A stretch of 64,000 nucleotides of DNA from Bacteroidales bacterium (GCA_016292015.1 JAEEZY010000015.1:62001-126000); one strand, 5' to 3'. Positions 17,275 to 27,235 are shown, counted from the first letter of the stretch. Notes: generated by a model not told the origin, from the letters alone. Made by a program: numbers and translations.

Positions 17275-17505
17275 TTAACGTTTATAGTCGATTGCAATCT
17301 GGCTGGGGTCGAGTTCTTCGTACTCTTCCACGCATGTCCTGCGGCTGGTTGAAAGGGTGCTGCATCTTGCGGCTGGATCGGCCAGTGTTTCGGTTTTTGT
17401 GACGTTTCCGTTCACTCGTTCATAGCAGATGCAAATCTTGCTGTCGCATGAAGAAAGCAGCGTCATGGCTGCGATGGCTACCATTGTGAAGATTGATTTT
17501 TTCAT
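17275..17505 (-). CDS. Small Cys-rich lipoprotein
   Basis: The 76-residue product (start MKKSIFTM; an in-frame ATG at 17511 adds two residues) has a lipobox LLSSC, so it should be lipid-anchored after cleavage to about 57 residues. Five further cysteines are spread through the mature part (CICY, RCST, TCVEEYEE), suggesting disulphides. I do not recognise the family. It lies alone between parE and the H1-like gene on the same strand. Confidence 0.65.
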   Translation of the reverse strand: MKKSIFTMVAIAAMTLLSSCDSKICICYERVNGNVTKTETLADPAARCSTLSTSRRTCVEEYEELDPSQIAIDYKR

Positions 17506-17568
17506 ATTCATTATTTTTGTTGTTCAATATACAAATTCATATTACTGTGTGCGGAGTGCAAATGCCAA

Positions 17569-19473
17569 TTAGTTCACCATTATGCTTTCGTCGTCCTCGA
17601 CCTTGAGGTTTGCCATGATGAAATCGCGGCGTTCGAGGGTGTTTTCGCCCATGTAGAAGCGCAGCACACCTTTGGTGTCGAAGTCCTTGTGGAGAATCAC
17701 GGGGTCGAGGCGCATGTCCTGGTTGATGAATCCCTTGAACTCGGGCGGAGAGATCTCGCCGAGACCTTTGAATCGCGTTATTTCGGCGCCTTTGAGTGAG
17801 TTGATGGCGTTTATGCGTTCTTCGTCGGTATAGCAGTAAATGGTCTTTTGTTTGTTTCGCACACGGAAGAGCGGTGTCTGGAGGATATAGACGTGACCTT
17901 GTCTGACGAGCTCGGGGTAGAAGCGCAGGAAGAAGGTGAGCAGCAGGAGGCGTATGTGCATGCCGTCGACATCGGCATCGGTGGCTATCACGACGTTGTT
18001 GTAGCGCAGGTTTTCTATGCCTTCGTCGATGTCGAGGGCGTTGTGCAGCAGGTTCAGCTCTTCGTTCTTATAGACGAACTCTTTGCCGATGGAGACGGTG
18101 TTCTTGGGTTTTCCCTTGAGGCTGAATACTGCCTGTGTGTCGGCGTCCCGTGCCTGCGTGATGGAGCCGGAAGCGGAGAGTCCTTCGGTGATGAATATTG
18201 TGGATTCGAGACGGCGCGGGTGGTTGCTGTTGTAGTGGACGTGGCAGTCTTTGAGTTTCGAGTTGTTGAGGCTTGCGCCCTTGCGTGCCTCGCGTGCGAT
18301 TTTCTTGATGCCTGCAATCTCTTTGCGTTCCTTTTCGTTCTGGTTGATTTTCTGGAGCAGTATTTCGGCGGTTTCGGAGTGGATGTGTAGGTAGTCGTCG
18401 AGATGCTTCTTCAGGATGTCGAGCACGTAGGTCTTGACCAGAGGGCTGTCGTTGGTGCCGTCTTTTTTGTTCGGCTCCATGTGGGTGGAGCCGAGCTTGG
18501 TTTTTGTTTGTGCTTCGAACACGGGTTCCTGAATTCTGAGGCACAGGGCGCACACGAGTCCTTGCCTTACGTCGGCGGGCTCGCAGTCTTTCTTGTAGAA
18601 GTCTTTGACCACTTTGGCGTATCCTTCGCGGAAGGCGCTTTGGTGAGTGCCGCCCTCGGTGGTGTGCTGACCGTTGACGAACGAGTAGTAATAGTCGCTT
18701 CCTTGCCCGTTGACGTGGGTGAAGGCGGCCTCGAAGTCGTCGTCTTTGATGTGTATGATGGGGTAGAGCGGTTCGGCGTCCATGTTGTGTTCGAGCAGGT
18801 CGAGGAGGCCGTTTTTCGAGTAGTAGCGCTTGTCGTTGTAGTACATCGTGAGGCCACGGTTCAGGTAGCAGTAGTTCCAGATGCGCTTTTCGACGTATTC
18901 GTTGATGAAATGGTAGTTGCCGAAGAGTGTTGCGTCGGGGATGAATTCGACCAGAGTGCCGTTTTCCTCGTTTTTGCAGTCGATGATGCCGCTGTCGGAG
19001 GTGAGCTTGCCTTCGCAGAATTCGGCGATGCGGGTCTTGCCGTCGCGAACGGCTTGCACCTTGAACCAGCTGCTGAGGGCGTTCACGGCCTTGGTGCCGA
19101 CGCCGTTCAGGCCTACGGATTTCTGGAAGACCTTGCTGTCGTATTTGGCGCCGGTGTTCAGTTTTGATACCGCCTCAATCATTTTGCCCAGCGGGATGCC
19201 GCGTCCGAAGTCGCGAATGGAGACCTTTTTTTCGCCGAAGTTTATCTTGACGGAAATTTTCTTTCCGAAACCCGACGAGAATTCGTCGATGGCGTTGTCG
19301 ATAACCTCTTTGATGAGGACATATATTCCGTCGTCGTGGCTTGAGCCGTCGCCAAGTTTGCCGATGTACATACCGGGACGGAGTCTGATATGTTCCATGT
19401 CTTCAAGGTGTACGATGCTGTCGTCGCCGTAGTCGTGCGCAGGTTGCAATCCCAGTTCCTCGTCCAATTCCAT
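17569..19473 (-). CDS. parE: DNA topoisomerase IV subunit B
   Basis: ParE is the ATPase subunit of topoisomerase IV, which decatenates daughter chromosomes. I start at 19473 ([10 protein letters not shown]), 634 residues; the longer frame would place the promoter inside the gene. Visible motifs are the GHKL ATPase elements [21 protein letters not shown] and [14 protein letters not shown], the QTKTKLGS loop, and the TOPRIM residues EGLSASGSI and [12 protein letters not shown]. The short spacing of these motifs and the [18 protein letters not shown] form favour ParE over GyrB. parC is not adjacent in this window. Confidence 0.92.
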   Translation of the reverse strand: MELDEELGLQPAHDYGDDSIVHLEDMEHIRLRPGMYIGKLGDGSSHDDGIYVLIKEVIDNAIDEFSSGFGKKISVKINFGEKKVSIRDFGRGIPLGKMIEAVSKLNTGAKYDSKVFQKSVGLNGVGTKAVNALSSWFKVQAVRDGKTRIAEFCEGKLTSDSGIIDCKNEENGTLVEFIPDATLFGNYHFINEYVEKRIWNYCYLNRGLTMYYNDKRYYSKNGLLDLLEHNMDAEPLYPIIHIKDDDFEAAFTHVNGQGSDYYYSFVNGQHTTEGGTHQSAFREGYAKVVKDFYKKDCEPADVRQGLVCALCLRIQEPVFEAQTKTKLGSTHMEPNKKDGTNDSPLVKTYVLDILKKHLDDYLHIHSETAEILLQKINQNEKERKEIAGIKKIAREARKGASLNNSKLKDCHVHYNSNHPRRLESTIFITEGLSASGSITQARDADTQAVFSLKGKPKNTVSIGKEFVYKNEELNLLHNALDIDEGIENLRYNNVVIATDADVDGMHIRLLLLTFFLRFYPELVRQGHVYILQTPLFRVRNKQKTIYCYTDEERINAINSLKGAEITRFKGLGEISPPEFKGFINQDMRLDPVILHKDFDTKGVLRFYMGENTLERRDFIMANLKVEDDESIMVN

Positions 19474-19499
19474 AGTGTGCTTAGTTGTATTTCGAGGTG

Positions 19500-19507
19500 C
19501 AAAAGTA
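19500..19507 (-). promoter_or_regulatory. Bacteroidetes-type -7 element of parE
   Basis: On the minus strand the sequence is TACTTTTG, a match to TAnnTTTG, 27 bp before the parE ATG at 19473. No clear -33 box was found. Confidence 0.45.
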
Positions 19508-19595
19508 ATATAAAAAAACACATCGTCGTCCACCTTGGAAATAATTTAATCCACCGTCGTTGTTAAAAACATTTGAAAAGAGATGTGATTTTAGG

Positions 19596-19626
19596 TTGTG
19601 GGTATGCAAAAAAATGCCTATCTTTG
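19596..19626 (+). promoter_or_regulatory. Promoter before a short frame downstream of parE
   Basis: TTG at 19596 and TATCTTTG at 19619-19626 are separated by 20 bp, the spacing expected of Bacteroidetes primary-sigma promoters. It points to the 36-residue frame at 19646. Confidence 0.5.
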
Positions 19627-19645
19627 TGGAATCGAATTGAGGATT

Positions 19646-19756
19646 ATGGAATCGTGCAATTACATAACGTTCAGTTTGTTGGTGGATGGAAGCGATTTTC
19701 TGTCTGCTGGAGTGACGCTGTTTGACGGTCTTCAACTTGTTGACGTTCAGCGTTGA
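19646..19756 (+). CDS. Possible 36-residue protein or gene remnant
   Basis: A short frame (MESCNYITFSLL...VDVQR) begins 19 bp after a well-spaced promoter. It has no recognisable motif. It could be a small peptide, the start of a gene that has lost its 3' part, or the product of a noncoding transcript. Confidence 0.25.
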   Translation: MESCNYITFSLLVDGSDFLSAGVTLFDGLQLVDVQR

Positions 19757-19794
19757 TGTCTCATCACTTCCGTATTAAATACCTTTCACCCCTG

Positions 19795-19990
19795 TATCAC
19801 TTCTGTGGTTGGCCTGTGTCACCTCTGTGGTTCCTCCCAGGCCCCTCCCAGGCACCTCCGTGGTTGCTTCGAGGTTTCTTCGTGTTTTCTCCGAGTTTGC
19901 TCCGAGTTTGCTTCGAGGTTGTTTTGAATTTGCTTTTTGGTTGCTTTTTGGTTGCTTTGAAGTTGTTTTGAGGTTGCTTTGGAGTGACTG
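19795..19990. repeat. Degenerate GGTTGCTT/GAGGTTG low-complexity repeat
   Basis: About 195 bp between parE and the M20 peptidase gene is built from short related words: CTCTGTGGTT, CCCAGGC-CCTC, then GGTTGCTT, GAGTTTGCT and GAGGTTGTTTTG repeated with drift. One strand is strongly T/G-rich. The open frames through it are low complexity and not credible genes. Confidence 0.6.
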
Positions 19991-20110
19991 TTTGGGATGG
20001 TTAGGTCGGGGGGGCTTTTGTTTGGGTTGGTGGTTTGAGGGCTATGATTTGAGAACAGAGGTTGGTGGCTGATGTATGACTGGTAGGCACGAAAAAAATG
20101 AAGGTAAGTG

Positions 20111-20141
20111 TTGTTTTTTTTGTTTTTTCTGTGTAAGTTTG
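20111..20141 (+). promoter_or_regulatory. Promoter of the M20 dipeptidase gene
   Basis: TTG at 20111-20113 and TAAGTTTG at 20134-20141 are separated by 20 bp, matching the Bacteroidetes consensus. The start codon follows about 54 bp downstream. Confidence 0.55.
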
Positions 20142-20194
20142 CAGTTTCAAATGTTAATTAACCATTCGCTTATAGTGTTAAAAAACTATTATCT

Positions 20195-21574
20195 ATGAAA
20201 GACATCAAAACTTACATCGAAGCCAACAAGGAGCGCTTCCTGAACGAACTGTTTGAACTTATCCGCATTCCCTCCATCTCCGCCGAGAGCGAGCATAAGG
20301 AGGATATGGTGCGCTGCGCCAACAAATGGAAGGAGCTGCTGCTGGCGGCCGGCGCCGACAAGGCCGAGGTGATGCCCACCGACGGCAACCCTGTGGTTTA
20401 TGGCGAGAAGACCATCGACCCGTCGAAACCCACGGTGCTGGTGTATGGCCATTACGATGTGATGCCTGTGGCACCGCTCGACCTGTGGCGCACCGACCCC
20501 TTTGAGCCTGTCGTCAAAGACGGCAAGATCTGGGCGCGCGGCGCCGACGACGACAAAGGTCAGAGCTTCATGCAGGCAAAGGCCTTCGAGTTTATGGTGA
20601 AGACAAATCAGCTGCCCTGCAACGTGAAGTTCATGCTCGAGGGCGAGGAAGAGATAGGCAGCGGCAGCCTCTATGGATTTTGCGAGAAGAACAAGGCCCT
20701 ACTCAAGGCCGACACCATACTGGTGTGCGACACGAGCATGATTGCACGCGATGTGCCGAGCATCACCAGCGGCTTGCGCGGATTGTGCTACTGGGAGGTT
20801 GAGGTGACCGGCGCCAACCACGACCTGCACAGCGGCATCTACGGCGGCGCGGTGGCCAACCCCATCAACGTGCTCTGCAAGATGATCGCCGATCTGCACG
20901 ATGCAGACGGCCATATCACCATCCCGGGCTTCTACGACGACGTGCTCGTCATAAGCGACGAAGAGCGAGCCCTTATGGCACAGGCACCCTTCGACTTGGA
21001 GAAATACAAGAAAGAGCTTGACATCAAGGAGGTGCGCGGCGAGAAGGGCTACTCGACGAAGGAACGCACAGGCATACGTCCGTGTCTCGACGTGTGCGGC
21101 ATCTGGGGCGGCCATACGGGCGAAGGCTCCAAGACCGTGCTGCCCAGCAAGGCGTTTGCCAAGATTTCGACGCGCCTGGTGGCCAACCAAGACTACGAGA
21201 AGATAAGCAAGATGTTCAAAGACTATTTTGAGGCAGCCGCCCCCGACTATGTGACCGTGAAGGTGACACCATGTCACGGAGGCGCCGCATACGTGGCACC
21301 GCTCGACCTCGCCGCCTACAAGGCAGCCGAGAAGGCGATGGAGACCGTCTATGGCAAGCGTCCCATCCCGACTCGCAGCGGCGGATCGATTCCCATTGTC
21401 GCTGGCTTCGAGAAGATTCTTGGCATCAAGAGCATACTGATGGGCTTCGGTTTGGGCAGCGACGACATCCACGCTCCCAACGAGAACTACCCGCTCGAGC
21501 AGTTCTTCAACGGCATCGAAACCATCCCCTACTTCTACGAGAACTTCGCCAAGATGAGCGAGACAATCGCGTAA
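20195..21574 (+). CDS. M20 family dinuclear-metal dipeptidase
   Basis: This cytosolic zinc peptidase of the M20 (ArgE/DapE/CPG2/carnosinase) group has 459 residues. Metal and catalytic segments are visible: YGHYDVMPV (His ligand, Asp), GADDDKGQ (bridging Asp), LEGEEEIGS (catalytic base Glu and ligand Glu) and a late His ligand near the C-terminus in DDIHAPNE. The long insert between them is the dimerisation domain. Non-specific dipeptide hydrolysis is the usual role of this subgroup. It has its own promoter and is followed after 64 bp by the NfnAB-like gene on the same strand. Confidence 0.92.
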   Translation: MKDIKTYIEANKERFLNELFELIRIPSISAESEHKEDMVRCANKWKELLLAAGADKAEVMPTDGNPVVYGEKTIDPSKPTVLVYGHYDVMPVAPLDLWRTDPFEPVVKDGKIWARGADDDKGQSFMQAKAFEFMVKTNQLPCNVKFMLEGEEEIGSGSLYGFCEKNKALLKADTILVCDTSMIARDVPSITSGLRGLCYWEVEVTGANHDLHSGIYGGAVANPINVLCKMIADLHDADGHITIPGFYDDVLVISDEERALMAQAPFDLEKYKKELDIKEVRGEKGYSTKERTGIRPCLDVCGIWGGHTGEGSKTVLPSKAFAKISTRLVANQDYEKISKMFKDYFEAAAPDYVTVKVTPCHGGAAYVAPLDLAAYKAAEKAMETVYGKRPIPTRSGGSIPIVAGFEKILGIKSILMGFGLGSDDIHAPNENYPLEQFFNGIETIPYFYENFAKMSETIA

Positions 21575-21638
21575 ACCACGCAAGGTGTGGCTTCCTATGC
21601 TGTTTCAAAAATAACAACTTTCAACAAATCAACCGCAA

Positions 21639-23927
21639 ATGTATCGAATTCTCCGCAAACGGCAACTTACCTCCGATATCTTTTTGATGGACATTGAGAC
21701 CCCGTGGATTGCCACTTCCGGGCTTCCAGGTCAATTTGTCATAGTGATTCCCGACGCCAAAGGCGAGCGCGTGCCGCTGACGATATGCGACATCGACCGC
21801 AGCCGCAACGCCGTGACGATTGTCTATCAAGTTGTCGGCGACTCCACCAGCCAGCTCTCGCTGATGAACGAGGGCGACACTATCTTCACCATTGTGGGAC
21901 CCCTCGGTCGGGCAAGCGAGCTGATAGCCGACCACAACGAGCACACCCGTGTGCTTTTCGTTGCCGGCGGTGTGGGCACCGCTCCCATCTATCCGCAGGC
22001 GAAGTGGTGTCACGAGAACGGAATCGCATGCGACGTCATCATCGGTGCCCGCAATAAAGAACTGCTCTTTTTCGAGGATGAGATGCGTCAAGTGTGCGAC
22101 CACCTCTATCTGATGACCGACGACGGCACCTATGGCGAGAAAGGGCTTGTGACCGAGAAGATAAAGCAGCTGATGGAAGCAGGGGAGAAGTACTCGGAGT
22201 GCGTCGCCATCGGCCCGTTGCCCATGATGAAGTTCACCTCGCTCATGACGAAGCAGTACGGCTTGAAGACCATCGTGAGCCTCAACTCGATGATGGTCGA
22301 TGGTACGGGAATGTGCGGTGCCTGTCGTGTGACGGTAGGCGGCAAGGTGAAGTTCACCTGCGTTGACGGACCCGAGTTTGACGGTCATGAGGTAGATTTC
22401 GACGAGGCGATGCGACGTCTCGCCAAGCCCGACGCCAAGAAGTACCCCATAGCGACGGCCGACAAGAACCATTCGTGCAATCTGGCGGCAGCTGTGGATG
22501 CGGCAATGACCGAGAACGAGGACGGACGTCCGTCGAAGCGTCAGCGCCCAGCCGAGCAGGATCCCCTGCAGCGCATACATAACTTCGAGGAGGTGACCAA
22601 GGTTCTTACAGAGGAACAGGCAATGGCAGAAGCCAAACGCTGCCTCAACTGCAAGAAGCCAATGTGTGTCGGACAATGCCCGGTGAGGATTCATATCCCG
22701 GAATTCATACAGGCGGTGGCCAACCGGCAGTTTGCCGAAGCGGCCGACATCATCGCCAACGATTCGGCCCTGCCTGCCGTCTGTGGCCGTGTCTGCCCGC
22801 AGGAGACCCAATGCGAGGGAGCCTGCATACTTGGCCGCAAAGGCGAGCCTATAGCGATAGGAGCGTTGGAGCGCTTCGTGGCTGACTGGAAGAGAGAGCA
22901 GGGGGGGAGTCGGACTTGTCCGACTAGTCCGACTTGTCCGACTTGTTCGACCAATGGCAAGCGGGTTGCCGTCATCGGAAGCGGCCCTTCGGGTCTTACC
23001 TGCGCCGGCGACCTGGTGAAGATGGGCTACAAGGTGACCATCTTCGAAGCGTTGCATCATGCCGGCGGGGTGCTGGTTTACGGCATCCCCGAGTTCCGCC
23101 TGCCAAAACAGAAGGTAGTGGAACCCGAGATAGAGAACCTGCGTCGTCTAGGTGTGGAGATAAAGACCAACGTCATCATAGGCCGCACCGTCACTATCGA
23201 CGAACTTTTTGAGAAACATGGCTATTCGGCCGTCTATATCGCCAGCGGTGCAGGATTGCCGAAATTCATGAACATACCCGGCGAGACGCTGGTAGGCGTC
23301 ATCTCCGCCAACGAACTGCTGACCCGAGCCAACCTGATGCACGGCTACGACGAGGAGTACGCCACGCCAATCTTTCTTGGAAAGAAGGTGGCAGTCATCG
23401 GAGGTGGCAACGTGGCGATGGACGCCGCACGCACCGCACGCCGACTAGGCAGCGAAGTGACGGTGGTTTACCGTCGCAGCGAGCAGGATATGCCCGCCCG
23501 CCGCGAGGAGATACACCACGCCATGCAGGAAGGCATAGTGTTCGCCTTCCAAACCAACCCCACCGAGATTGTCGGCGACGAGCGAGGCTATGTGTCTGGC
23601 ATGAAATGTGTGCGCATGGAGATGGGCGAGCCAGACGAGAGCGGACGCCGCAAATTCAGCGTCATACCCGACTCGGAGTTCCTGTTGGAGACCGACACTG
23701 TGGTGATGTCGTTGGGTACAAGCCCCAACCCGCTTATCAAGTCAACCACCAAAGGACTTGAAGCCGAAAGCTGGGGAGGCCTGATTGCAGACGAGAAGGG
23801 CGCTACAAGCCGCAAAGGAGTCTTCGCCGGCGGTGACGCAGTTAGCGGAGCCGCAACGGTGATTCTGGCTATGGGAGCCGGAAGAACGGCGGCACAGGCG
23901 ATAGACGAATATCTGAAAGAGAATTGA
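21639..23927 (+). CDS. Fused flavoprotein: PyrK/NfnA-like FAD-[2Fe-2S] unit plus GltD/NfnB-like NADPH oxidoreductase
   Basis: The 762-residue protein joins two normally separate subunits. Residues about 1-275 are a ferredoxin-NADP reductase-type domain ending in a [2Fe-2S] site (DGTGMCGACRV followed by a later Cys). The rest is glutamate-synthase small-subunit-like, with an N-terminal cysteine cluster for 4Fe-4S (CLNCKKPMCVGQCP, VCPQETQCEGAC), a first Rossmann motif VIGSGPSGLTCAG, a second VIGGGNVAMDAART and GGDAVSGAATV. Databases usually call this DHOD-B/glutamate synthase, but the architecture equals electron-bifurcating NfnAB (NADH, NADPH, ferredoxin). No large GltB subunit is nearby, which favours the Nfn reading. 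The linker holds a 9-bp repeat. Confidence 0.85.
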   Translation: MYRILRKRQLTSDIFLMDIETPWIATSGLPGQFVIVIPDAKGERVPLTICDIDRSRNAVTIVYQVVGDSTSQLSLMNEGDTIFTIVGPLGRASELIADHNEHTRVLFVAGGVGTAPIYPQAKWCHENGIACDVIIGARNKELLFFEDEMRQVCDHLYLMTDDGTYGEKGLVTEKIKQLMEAGEKYSECVAIGPLPMMKFTSLMTKQYGLKTIVSLNSMMVDGTGMCGACRVTVGGKVKFTCVDGPEFDGHEVDFDEAMRRLAKPDAKKYPIATADKNHSCNLAAAVDAAMTENEDGRPSKRQRPAEQDPLQRIHNFEEVTKVLTEEQAMAEAKRCLNCKKPMCVGQCPVRIHIPEFIQAVANRQFAEAADIIANDSALPAVCGRVCPQETQCEGACILGRKGEPIAIGALERFVADWKREQGGSRTCPTSPTCPTCSTNGKRVAVIGSGPSGLTCAGDLVKMGYKVTIFEALHHAGGVLVYGIPEFRLPKQKVVEPEIENLRRLGVEIKTNVIIGRTVTIDELFEKHGYSAVYIASGAGLPKFMNIPGETLVGVISANELLTRANLMHGYDEEYATPIFLGKKVAVIGGGNVAMDAARTARRLGSEVTVVYRRSEQDMPARREEIHHAMQEGIVFAFQTNPTEIVGDERGYVSGMKCVRMEMGEPDESGRRKFSVIPDSEFLLETDTVVMSLGTSPNPLIKSTTKGLEAESWGGLIADEKGATSRKGVFAGGDAVSGAATVILAMGAGRTAAQAIDEYLKEN
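22911..22955. repeat. Five 9-bp units in frame within the fusion-protein linker
   Basis: Units close to TCCGACTTG encode RTC-PTS-PTC-PTC-STN, directly after a run of seven G. They lie between the GltD-like 4Fe-4S region and its first Rossmann fold, where length changes of three residues would be tolerated. Confidence 0.75.
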
Positions 23928-24010
23928 GAATAGGAAATTCGAAATGCTCGGAATACTCTGAATTTTCCGATAAATCTGAATTAATCAACAAAACTAAAAT
24001 ACCACACACA

Positions 24011-27000
24011 ATGTATCCCATTGAACAACACCCGATTCTCGACATCCCGCAGAGCGAGGTGGTCGAATTTCTGTACAACGGACAGAAGGTAAAAGGACAC
24101 AAAGGCTACACCATCGCAGCTGCACTCCATCAGGCCGGATTCCCGGTGCACAGCCACAGTTTGGCCGGACGCAACCGCAGCCTTGAATGCGGCATCGGCA
24201 AATGCGGTGCCTGCGAGATGCTGGTTGATGGCAAAATCCGCCGTATCTGCATCACCAAGGTTGACGATGTGCACGAGGTATGTGAGCTTTCGAAAGACTA
24301 CCAGCCCGCCGTCGGCGAGAACCCGCAGCGCGAGGTAAAGATATACAAGACCACTGTGGCCATCATAGGTGCCGGCCCTGCAGGTCTGGCCTGCCGCGAG
24401 AAACTCAACGAACTGGGCATCGACAATCTCGTCATAGATAATAACGGCAAGATAGGCGGTCAGTTCAACATGCAGACCCACCAGTTCTTCTTCTTCGAGA
24501 AAGAGAAGAAGTTCGGCGGCATGCGAGGATTCGACATCGCCAAGACCCTCGCTGGCGACAACCACGACGGCATACTGCTCAACAACACCGTTTGGGATTT
24601 GCTTGAAGGCAAACGTATAGCAATAAAGAATATCGAGACACAGGAAATCGGCTACGTTGATGCGCAAAATCTGGTGGTCGCCACTGGTGCGGTGCCCTTC
24701 ATGCCGTCGTTTGAGAACGACGACGTTCCGGGTGTTTATACCGCCGCCGTCTTCCAGAAGATGATGAACCAGGAACACACCCTGCTCGGCAAGCGAGTGC
24801 TGACCGTCGGAGCCGGCAATATCGGCTACCTGACCTCTTATCAGGGCATGCAGGCAGGCGCCACCATCAAAGCCATCATCGAGGCTATGCCTCACGAGGG
24901 CGGATTCCCGGTGCAGGCCAACCGTGTGCGCCGTCTCGGAATACCTATCATGACGGGCTACACGCTTGTGCGCGCCATCCCTAATGCCGACCGCACGGGC
25001 GTCACAGGTGCTGTCATTGCCAAATGTGAGAACTTCAAGGCAATACCCGGCACCGAGCAGGTGATAGACGACATCGACATAATAAACATCTGCACAGGTC
25101 TTGTGCCCGACGACCAGATACTGACCAAAGGCAAGTCGGTCTTCGGCCTCAACACCTACGGTGTGGGCGATGCAGTACGTATAGGCGAAGGCACCAGCGC
25201 CGTACTGCGTGGCAAGCAGGCTGCCTACGAGGTGGCTCAGAACCTCGGCATGCGCATCAACTACGAGGAATACCTCGAGGTGTCGCGCCAGTATATCGAC
25301 TCTCAGCAGCGTCCGGTACGCATACTGGAGAAACCCAACCTGCCCACAAAGGAACGCATGATGGCAAAGCCGTTTGTGCAGACCGACTGTCTGTACGGCT
25401 TCGCTTGCAACCCCTGCTCGTTCTCTTGTCCGCAGGGTGCCATCACCAAACCCACCACATCATCGACTCCCACGGTCAACTACGATAAGTGCATCGGATG
25501 TATGCAGTGTGTCGCCAAGTGTCCGGGATTGGCTATCTTCGGCTACGACCTGTTGAAGCAGGTATGCTTCCTGCCGTTCGAATACGAGGCCAACGAAGGT
25601 GCAGAGGTCTATCTGGTCGATAACAACGGCAAGAAACTCGGCGAGGGCGTGATAGAGAAGATACAGAAGAAAGACAACAAGACCAATATCGCCCGAGTGA
25701 AGACCAACGACATCGTCGGCGAGGCGATGACCGAAGTGAAGGGATTCATCCTGAAGGAGCGTTATCCGGAACCGCTGCAGATGAAGCCGGTTCAGCCAGT
25801 CGAAGGTGAGACCTACGTCTGCCATTGCGAGGACGTCTCTATTGAAGAACTTCTGGCTGCCATTGGCGACCGCAAGTATATCTCGGTCGATGAGATCAAG
25901 CATATCACCCGTCTTGGTATGGGTCCCTGCCGCGGAAAGCGTTGCATACCGCGTGCCCGTCAGATACTGCGTGCCCACGGCATCGAAGTGGTTGGCGACG
26001 CCACACCGCGTGCCCCGTTGGCAAGCCAGGTGACCCTTGGCGACGTCTATAACGAGAAAGCCAAGGAGGTGTATGTGTTCCCGAAAGCCAACGACGTGAA
26101 GCGCGAAGAGGTAGAGGTGTTCATCGCTGGCGGTGGTATTGCTGGTAGCGGCCTTTTCCGCTATTTCGCCGAAGCTGGCAAGAAACCCGTGCTGGTGAAC
26201 TACAGTCGCGGAGCCTCCTGGCGTAACATCGGCGGCGGCCGTCCGGCATTCTCCAATCCCGACATTGCCGACATTGCCACCCACAACCACGAGATATTCA
26301 AGTCCATCCAGCAGGTGCACAACATCAACTACAAGCCCACACGCTATGTGAACCTTGTGCACGACGAGGCGACTTACAAGTCGCTTGATGCGTCACGTGC
26401 CTGGAGCGATGCCTACATGGTTGAGCGCAAAGACTTCAAGAAAGAGATTTCGCCGCTGTGGGACACCGAGCGCACCACCTACAGCCATGCTCTTATGACG
26501 CGCGACTGCTGGCAGGCTACACCCGGCAGAGTCATCGACTATATCCGCGGCATCGGTACGAACCTCGGCGGACGTGTGTTCGAAGATTGCGAGTTGCTGC
26601 ATGTGGAGCGCTGTGGCGAGAAATACAAGGCACTCGTACGCACACATAACGGCGACTATATCGAGTTTACCGCCGCCCACTTCGTCAACGCTATGGGTTG
26701 GGGTGCAGAAAGGTTCACCGACATGCTCGGCATCGACACTGGACTCTATCCCGTGAAACACCAGGCCTTCATCACCCGCCGTCTGCCTATGATGGGAGTG
26801 AACGGCGACGCACTCGACATGATTATCGACCGCCGTCACTATAAGGGTTTCAGCGCCGTCTATGGACAGCAGTTTGCACATACAGGTCAGATTATCGGTT
26901 GCGCTTCGCCCGACTGCGACAGTTTCGAGGCACGCCAGAACCTGAAATACAACAGCAAGGAATTCCTGGAGATAGTCTCCGAGGTGTTCGCCGAGTGGAT

Positions 27001-27235
27001 ACCCAACCTGCGCGAGGTAGGCTTCCACGCTGTGTGGGCAGGTTGGTACACCGAGCCGCGCTACATCGTCGATCCTGAAGTAGGACTGCTCGTCGGTTTG
27101 CGCGGTCACGGCTTCATGCTGGGACAGTATCTCGCCAAACTATATGTCGATAAGTATCTCGGCAAAGAGACCCCGTCATACATGAACGACCTGAGCATCA
27201 AAGGCAAGGGCTTGAGCGAGAACGCGTTCAAGTAG
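24011..27235 (+). CDS. Giant multi-cofactor FAD oxidoreductase (HcnABC/sarcosine-oxidase-like fusion)
   Basis: I start at 24011 (MYPIEQHPILD) because upstream codons look noncoding; 1074 residues result. Domains in order: N-terminal [2Fe-2S] ferredoxin (about 10-100, LECGIGKCGACEMLVDG); a pyridine-nucleotide-disulphide oxidoreductase (AIIGAGPAGLACREKL, then VLTVGAGNIGYLTS); a ferredoxin pair with CNPCSFSCPQG and CIGCMQCVAKCPG; a BFD-like [2Fe-2S] domain (CHCEDVSIEELL to GPCRGKRC); and a C-terminal DAO-type FAD oxidase (FIAGGGIAGSGL). The parts correspond to HcnA/HcnB/HcnC or opine/proline dehydrogenases fused into one chain. The likely substrate is an amino or imino acid, but this is inference. 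It lies 83 bp after the NfnAB-like gene and ends before a strong terminator, so an electron-transfer operon is likely. Confidence 0.85.
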   Translation: MYPIEQHPILDIPQSEVVEFLYNGQKVKGHKGYTIAAALHQAGFPVHSHSLAGRNRSLECGIGKCGACEMLVDGKIRRICITKVDDVHEVCELSKDYQPAVGENPQREVKIYKTTVAIIGAGPAGLACREKLNELGIDNLVIDNNGKIGGQFNMQTHQFFFFEKEKKFGGMRGFDIAKTLAGDNHDGILLNNTVWDLLEGKRIAIKNIETQEIGYVDAQNLVVATGAVPFMPSFENDDVPGVYTAAVFQKMMNQEHTLLGKRVLTVGAGNIGYLTSYQGMQAGATIKAIIEAMPHEGGFPVQANRVRRLGIPIMTGYTLVRAIPNADRTGVTGAVIAKCENFKAIPGTEQVIDDIDIINICTGLVPDDQILTKGKSVFGLNTYGVGDAVRIGEGTSAVLRGKQAAYEVAQNLGMRINYEEYLEVSRQYIDSQQRPVRILEKPNLPTKERMMAKPFVQTDCLYGFACNPCSFSCPQGAITKPTTSSTPTVNYDKCIGCMQCVAKCPGLAIFGYDLLKQVCFLPFEYEANEGAEVYLVDNNGKKLGEGVIEKIQKKDNKTNIARVKTNDIVGEAMTEVKGFILKERYPEPLQMKPVQPVEGETYVCHCEDVSIEELLAAIGDRKYISVDEIKHITRLGMGPCRGKRCIPRARQILRAHGIEVVGDATPRAPLASQVTLGDVYNEKAKEVYVFPKANDVKREEVEVFIAGGGIAGSGLFRYFAEAGKKPVLVNYSRGASWRNIGGGRPAFSNPDIADIATHNHEIFKSIQQVHNINYKPTRYVNLVHDEATYKSLDASRAWSDAYMVERKDFKKEISPLWDTERTTYSHALMTRDCWQATPGRVIDYIRGIGTNLGGRVFEDCELLHVERCGEKYKALVRTHNGDYIEFTAAHFVNAMGWGAERFTDMLGIDTGLYPVKHQAFITRRLPMMGVNGDALDMIIDRRHYKGFSAVYGQQFAHTGQIIGCASPDCDSFEARQNLKYNSKEFLEIVSEVFAEWIPNLREVGFHAVWAGWYTEPRYIVDPEVGLLVGLRGHGFMLGQYLAKLYVDKYLGKETPSYMNDLSIKGKGLSENAFK

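Noticed and set aside
18403-19167. Long plus-strand frame inside parE
   Set aside because: It is a Val/Glu-rich shadow of a GC-biased gene whose motifs are clear on the other strand.
19753-20072. Phe/Leu/Trp-rich frames downstream of parE
   Set aside because: They are low-complexity products of the degenerate GGTTGCTT-type repeat.
20699-27109. Several 230-480-codon minus-strand frames under the M20, Nfn-like and giant oxidoreductase genes
   Set aside because: They are shadows: His/Val/Leu-rich, without motifs, and entirely overlapped by genes with intact cofactor signatures.
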